Positions 61,683 through 64,000 of a DNA stretch of 64,000 nt are shown piece after piece. The stretch lies in contig CANOQG010000006.1 in assembly GCA_947568835.1 (NCBI GenBank), positions 992,001 through 1,056,000 on the forward strand, written 5' to 3'. The notes under the pieces are model-generated. The model made no database searches. It saw only the letters and a program-made list of their open reading frames with translations, and was not told where the DNA came from. The translations under genes were made by a program, and so were the position numbers. Source of the DNA: Protonemura montana (Eukaryota; Arthropoda; Insecta; Plecoptera; Nemouridae). Within the stretch, counting starts at the first letter, position 1, and every line of letters starts with the position of its first letter.

Positions 61683-64000
61683 TCCTGCCCTATGTCATGC
61701 GGCAAGTCCTGCCCCATATCCTGCCCCATGTCCTGCCCTATGTAATGCCCAATGTCCTGCACCATGTCCTGCCCCACGTTCTTACCCAAATCCTGCTTCA
61801 TGTCCTGCTTCATATCCTGTCCAATGTCCTGACCCATGTCCTGTCTCATTTCATGCCTCATGTCCTGTCGCATGTTCTGCCCCATGTCCTGGCGCATGTC
61901 CTGCCCCATGTCCAGCCCCATGTCCTGCCCCATTTCCTTCCCTAATGTCCTGCCCCAAGTGCTATACCATTTCATGCCTCATGTCCTGTCGCATGTCCTG
62001 CTCTATGTCCTGTAACATGTCCCGCCCGATGTCCTGCCCCATGTCCTGCCTCATGTCCAGCCCCATGTCATGTCCCATGTCCTTGCCTATGTTCTGCCCC
62101 ACGGCCTGCCTCATGTTGTTCCATGTCCTGCCCCATGTCCTGCCTCATATCCAGTCCCATGTCCTGCCTCATGTCCTGCCCCTTTCCTGCCCCATGTCCT
62201 GTCCCATGACCTGCACCATATCCTGCTCCAAATCCCGTCGCATGTCCTGCCCCAAATCTTGCCCTATGTCCTGCCCATGTCCGGCACCATGTCCTGCCCC
62301 AAGTCCTGTCCTATGTACTGCCCCATGTCCTGCCCCATGTCCTGCCCCATGTCCTGCCCCATGTCCTGCCCCATGTCCTGCCCCAAGTCAAGTCCCATGT
62401 CCTGCCCTAATTCCTGCAGCATGTCCTGCCCCATGTCCTGCCCCATATCCTGCCTCATGTCCTGCCCCATGTCCTGCCAAATGTCAAAACGCATGTCCTG
62501 CCCCTTGTCCAGTAACATGTCCCGCCCGATGTCCTGCCCTACGTCCTGCCCCATGTTCTGTACCATTTCATGCCCCAAGTCTTGTCGCATGTCCTGCCCT
62601 ATGTCCTGTTACATGTCCCGCCCGATGTCCTGCCCCATGTCCTGTCCCAGGACATCCACCATATCCTGCCCAAAATCCCGTCGCATGTCCTGCCCCATAT
62701 CCTTTCCAATATTACGCTTCATGTCCTGTAACATGTCCTGCCCTATGTCATGCGCCAAGTCCTGCCCCATATCCTGCCCCATGTCCTACCCTATGTAATG
62801 CCCCAAGTCCTGCACCATGTCCTGCCCCATGTCCTGACCCATGTTCTGTTTCATGTCATGCCTAATGGCCTGTCGCATGTTCTGCCCCATGTCCTGGCCC
62901 ATGTCCTGCCTTATGTCCTGCCCCATGTCCTGCCCCATGTCCTGAACAATGTCCTGCCCCATGTCCTGTCTCATTTCCTGCCCAATGTCCTGCCCCATGT
63001 TATGTACCATTTCATGCCCCATGTCCAGTCCCAATTCCTGCCTCATGTCCTGCCACATGTCCTGCCACATGTCCTGCCCCATGTCCTGTCCCATGACCTT
63101 CACCATATCCTACCCCAAATCCCAACGCATGTCCTGCCTTAAATCCTGCACTATGTCCTGCCCCATGTCCTGCCTTATATCCTTTCCAAAATTAATCCCC
63201 ATGTCCTGTAACATGTCCTGCCTTATTTCCTGCCCTATGTCCTGGCCCATGTCCTGCCCCATGTCTTGCTCAAAGTCCTGCCCCATGTCCTGCCCCTTGT
63301 CCTGCCAAATGTCAAAACGCTTGTCCTGCCCCATGTACTGCCCCATGTCCTGCATCATGTCCTGCCCTATGTCCTGCCCCATGTCCTGCCCCATGTCCTG
63401 CCCCAAGTCCTGTCCCATGTCCTGGCCTAATTCCTGCCCCATGTCCTTCCCCATGTCCTGACCCTCATCCTGCCTCATGTCCTGCCCCATGTCTTGCCCC
63501 ATGTCCTGACCCATGTTCTGTCTCATGTCATGCGTCATGTCCTAACGCATGTTCTGCCCCATAACCTGGCCCATAGCCTGCCCCATGTCCTGCCCCATGT
63601 TCTGCCCCATGTCCTGCGCCATGTCCTGTCGCATGTTCTGCCCCATGTACTGGCCCATGTCCTGCCCTATGTCTTGCAAAAAGTCCTGCCCCAAGTTCTG
63701 CCTCATGTCCAGCCCCATGTCCTGTCCCATGTCCGGGCCTATGTCCTGCCCCACGGCCTGCCTCATGTTGTTCCATTTCCTTCCCCATATCCTGCCCACG
63801 TTCTGTCTCATGTGTTGGTCCAAGTCCTGCCCCTTGTCCTGTCGCATTTTCATGCCTCATGTTCTGCCTCATGTCTTGCAAAATGTCCTGCCCCATGTCC
63901 TGCCCCATGTCCTTCCCCATGTCCTGCCCCATGGCCTGCCCCAAATCCTGTCCTATGTCCTGCCCTAAATCCAGCCCCATGTCCTGCCCCATGTCCTGCC
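61683..64000 (+). repeat. Third copy of part of unit B
   Basis: Matches B1 35757-38074 (offset 25,926) and B2 from about 54412 (offset 7,271), and continues to the window edge. A private difference is TATGTACTG near 62313, where B1 has TATGTCCTG near 36387. The copy enters unit B in the middle, so it is not a full third tandem unit. Its joint with the preceding mosaic lies at about 61683. Confidence 0.9.

Larger units (their letters stand above)
27496..63200 (+). repeat. CCAAAATTAATCCCC marker family, right-domain specific (14 sites)
   Basis: Starts at about 27496, 29043 (one-base variant), 30491, 30790, 31361, 35163, 35438, 37260, 49439, 53915, 54093, 55915, 57474 and 63186. I find none in unit A (1-15.1 kb) or in the left part of B (18.7-27 kb; 40.6-49 kb), where the equivalent position reads TCCAATATTATGCCCC. 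It often follows a CCCAACGCATG variant, where other modules have CCCGTCGCATG, so the two changes travel together. Confidence 0.85.
679..63320 (+). repeat. AAATGTCAAAACGC marker family (42 sites)
   Basis: Two adjacent variant units, TGCCAAATGTCA and AAACGCATGTCC (or AAACGCTTGTCC), in normal phase. Approximate positions in kb: 0.68, 2.01, 3.94, 5.12, 6.63, 8.71, 10.03, 11.96, 14.58, 15.47, 17.47, 18.36, 18.92, 21.55, 22.33, 23.60, 24.78, 31.48, 32.21, 33.11, 36.55, 37.38, 38.11, 39.03, 39.41, 40.82, 43.45, 44.29, 45.56, 46.74, 50.97, 51.86, 55.21, 56.04, 56.77, 57.60, 58.33, 59.25, 59.40, 60.82, 62.48, 63.31. It brings a CpG into an otherwise CpG-free consensus. It is absent from 24.8 to 31.5 kb. 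Confidence 0.85.
1630..63780 (+). repeat. CATGTTGTTCCAT / TGTGTTGG module (21 sites)
   Basis: A run of diverged units: GGCCTGCCTCATGTTGTTCC, in most copies followed 30-60 bp later by TCATGTGTTGGTCTAAG and GTCGCATTTTCATGCC. Approximate starts: 1630, 3508, 9656, 11534, 22028, 28859, 29311, 31941, 33747, 36189, 37840, 40442, 43933, 50694, 52499, 54844, 56495, 58054, 60438, 62117, 63768. The GTTGTT unit is two bases short of a double unit, another phase slip. Copies near 1630, 9656, 40442 and 60438 read GTTGATCC, the A-type variant. Copies at 28859, 29311, 33747 and 52499 read GTTGTTGC. Confidence 0.75.
1..64000 (+). repeat. 12-bp satellite array filling the whole window
   Basis: Seen directly: from first to last base the sequence resolves into 12-mers close to TGCCCCATGTCC. 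Common variants are TGCCCCAAGTCC, TGTCCCATGTCC, TGCCTCATGTCC, TGGCCCATATCC, TGCCCTAATTCC and TGCACCATATCC. No stretch of 300 bp or more falls outside this pattern, and no segment is inverted: the + strand is always the C/T-rich strand, and I saw no run of four G on it. The consensus is 6 C, 3 T, 2 G and 1 A, so strand asymmetry is extreme. The longest pure consensus runs I found are five units (60 bp), for example 3870-3929 and 36393-36452. Low purity between neighbours combined with near-identity over kilobases marks a higher-order satellite. Its function is unknown; a heterochromatic location is inference. Confidence 0.97.

Noticed and set aside
61345..62865. Longest open frame, 506 codons on +, cysteine- and proline-rich
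   Set aside because: It consists only of 12-bp satellite units, changes periodicity at phase slips and overlaps open frames on the other strand. Its counterparts in B1 and B2 (ending near 36939 and 55594) are shorter with different starts. No domain, signal peptide or start context supports a gene.
1..64000. Keratin-associated, metallothionein-like or collagen-like repeat protein gene
   Set aside because: The Cys/Pro periodicity is simply the consensus read in one frame. The same DNA is open in six frames, stops recur in fixed variants (for example ATGTAATG and CCTGACCC), and no intron, UTR or promoter pattern is seen.
1..64000. CRISPR array
   Set aside because: The repeat is 12 bp with no unique spacers, no leader and no cas genes, and the repeat series themselves recur over kilobases.
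1..64000. CENP-B box or another known centromere protein site
   Set aside because: I looked for a TTCG...CGGG-type box and did not see one. Centromere function cannot be argued from the sequence.
1..64000. tRNA, rRNA or other RNA genes and promoters
   Set aside because: No stretch departs from the 12-bp pattern long enough to hold one, and no cloverleaf arms, rRNA cores or TATA-type elements were seen.
1..64000. Bacterial or viral origin
   Set aside because: No gene-dense stretch, ribosome-binding pattern or phage or viral gene is present. Tens of kilobases of uninterrupted short satellite is a eukaryotic feature.

Overview
The whole 64 kb window is one uninterrupted block of satellite DNA. 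I find no gene, RNA gene, transposon, promoter or CRISPR array in it. The first-order unit is 12 bp. Read 5'->3' on the + strand it is TGCCCCATGTCC (rotations such as ATGTCCTGCCCC), and every segment lies in the same orientation. The unit length is a multiple of three and its consensus has no stop codon in any of the six frames. This produces hundreds of long overlapping open frames (MSCP, CPAP and VLPH periodicities on +; GQDM, GAGH and GRTW on -). They are by-products of the repeat, not genes. Such an array points to heterochromatic (pericentromeric, subtelomeric or similar) DNA of a eukaryote. Nothing in the sequence allows a species call.

Adjacent 12-mers differ from each other, and pure runs of the consensus reach only about five units. 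The same long series of variant 12-mers nevertheless recurs almost base for base over kilobases. This is the signature of a multi-tier higher-order repeat (HOR). Layout: (1) an ~8.0 kb unit A in tandem, A1 1-8014 and A2 8015-15146, with A2 truncated and lacking one 72-bp block; (2) a 2,887-bp tandem duplication, 12986-15872 and 15873-18759, that straddles the end of A2; (3) a 21,905-bp unit B1, 18710-40614, followed directly by its near copy B2, 40615-60611 (19,997 bp because of internal gains and losses); (4) a mosaic stretch, 60612-61682, that continues in unit-A order; (5) a third copy of part of unit B, 61683 to the window end.

Within B there are further duplications: a 2,244-bp pair at 30818-33061 and 36717-38960, an ~1.7-1.9 kb pair at 29110-30817 and 33545-35464, and a B2-specific 1,559-bp tandem duplication at 55275-56833 and 56834-58392. 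B2 also lacks a 3,191-bp interval that B1 has.

Variant 12-mers act as markers. A GCATGCATGC-type element occurs 44 times, a TTTCATGRCCTAACCTTA element 24 times and an AAAACGC element 42 times. Another, CCAAAATTAATCCCC, occurs only in the right-hand part of B and its copies. These markers divide the array into two sequence domains. Several of them carry 1-2 bp slips of the 12-bp phase, which explains why translated frames switch from one periodicity to another. Because the copies are so alike, assembly artefact must be considered for the exact copy number.
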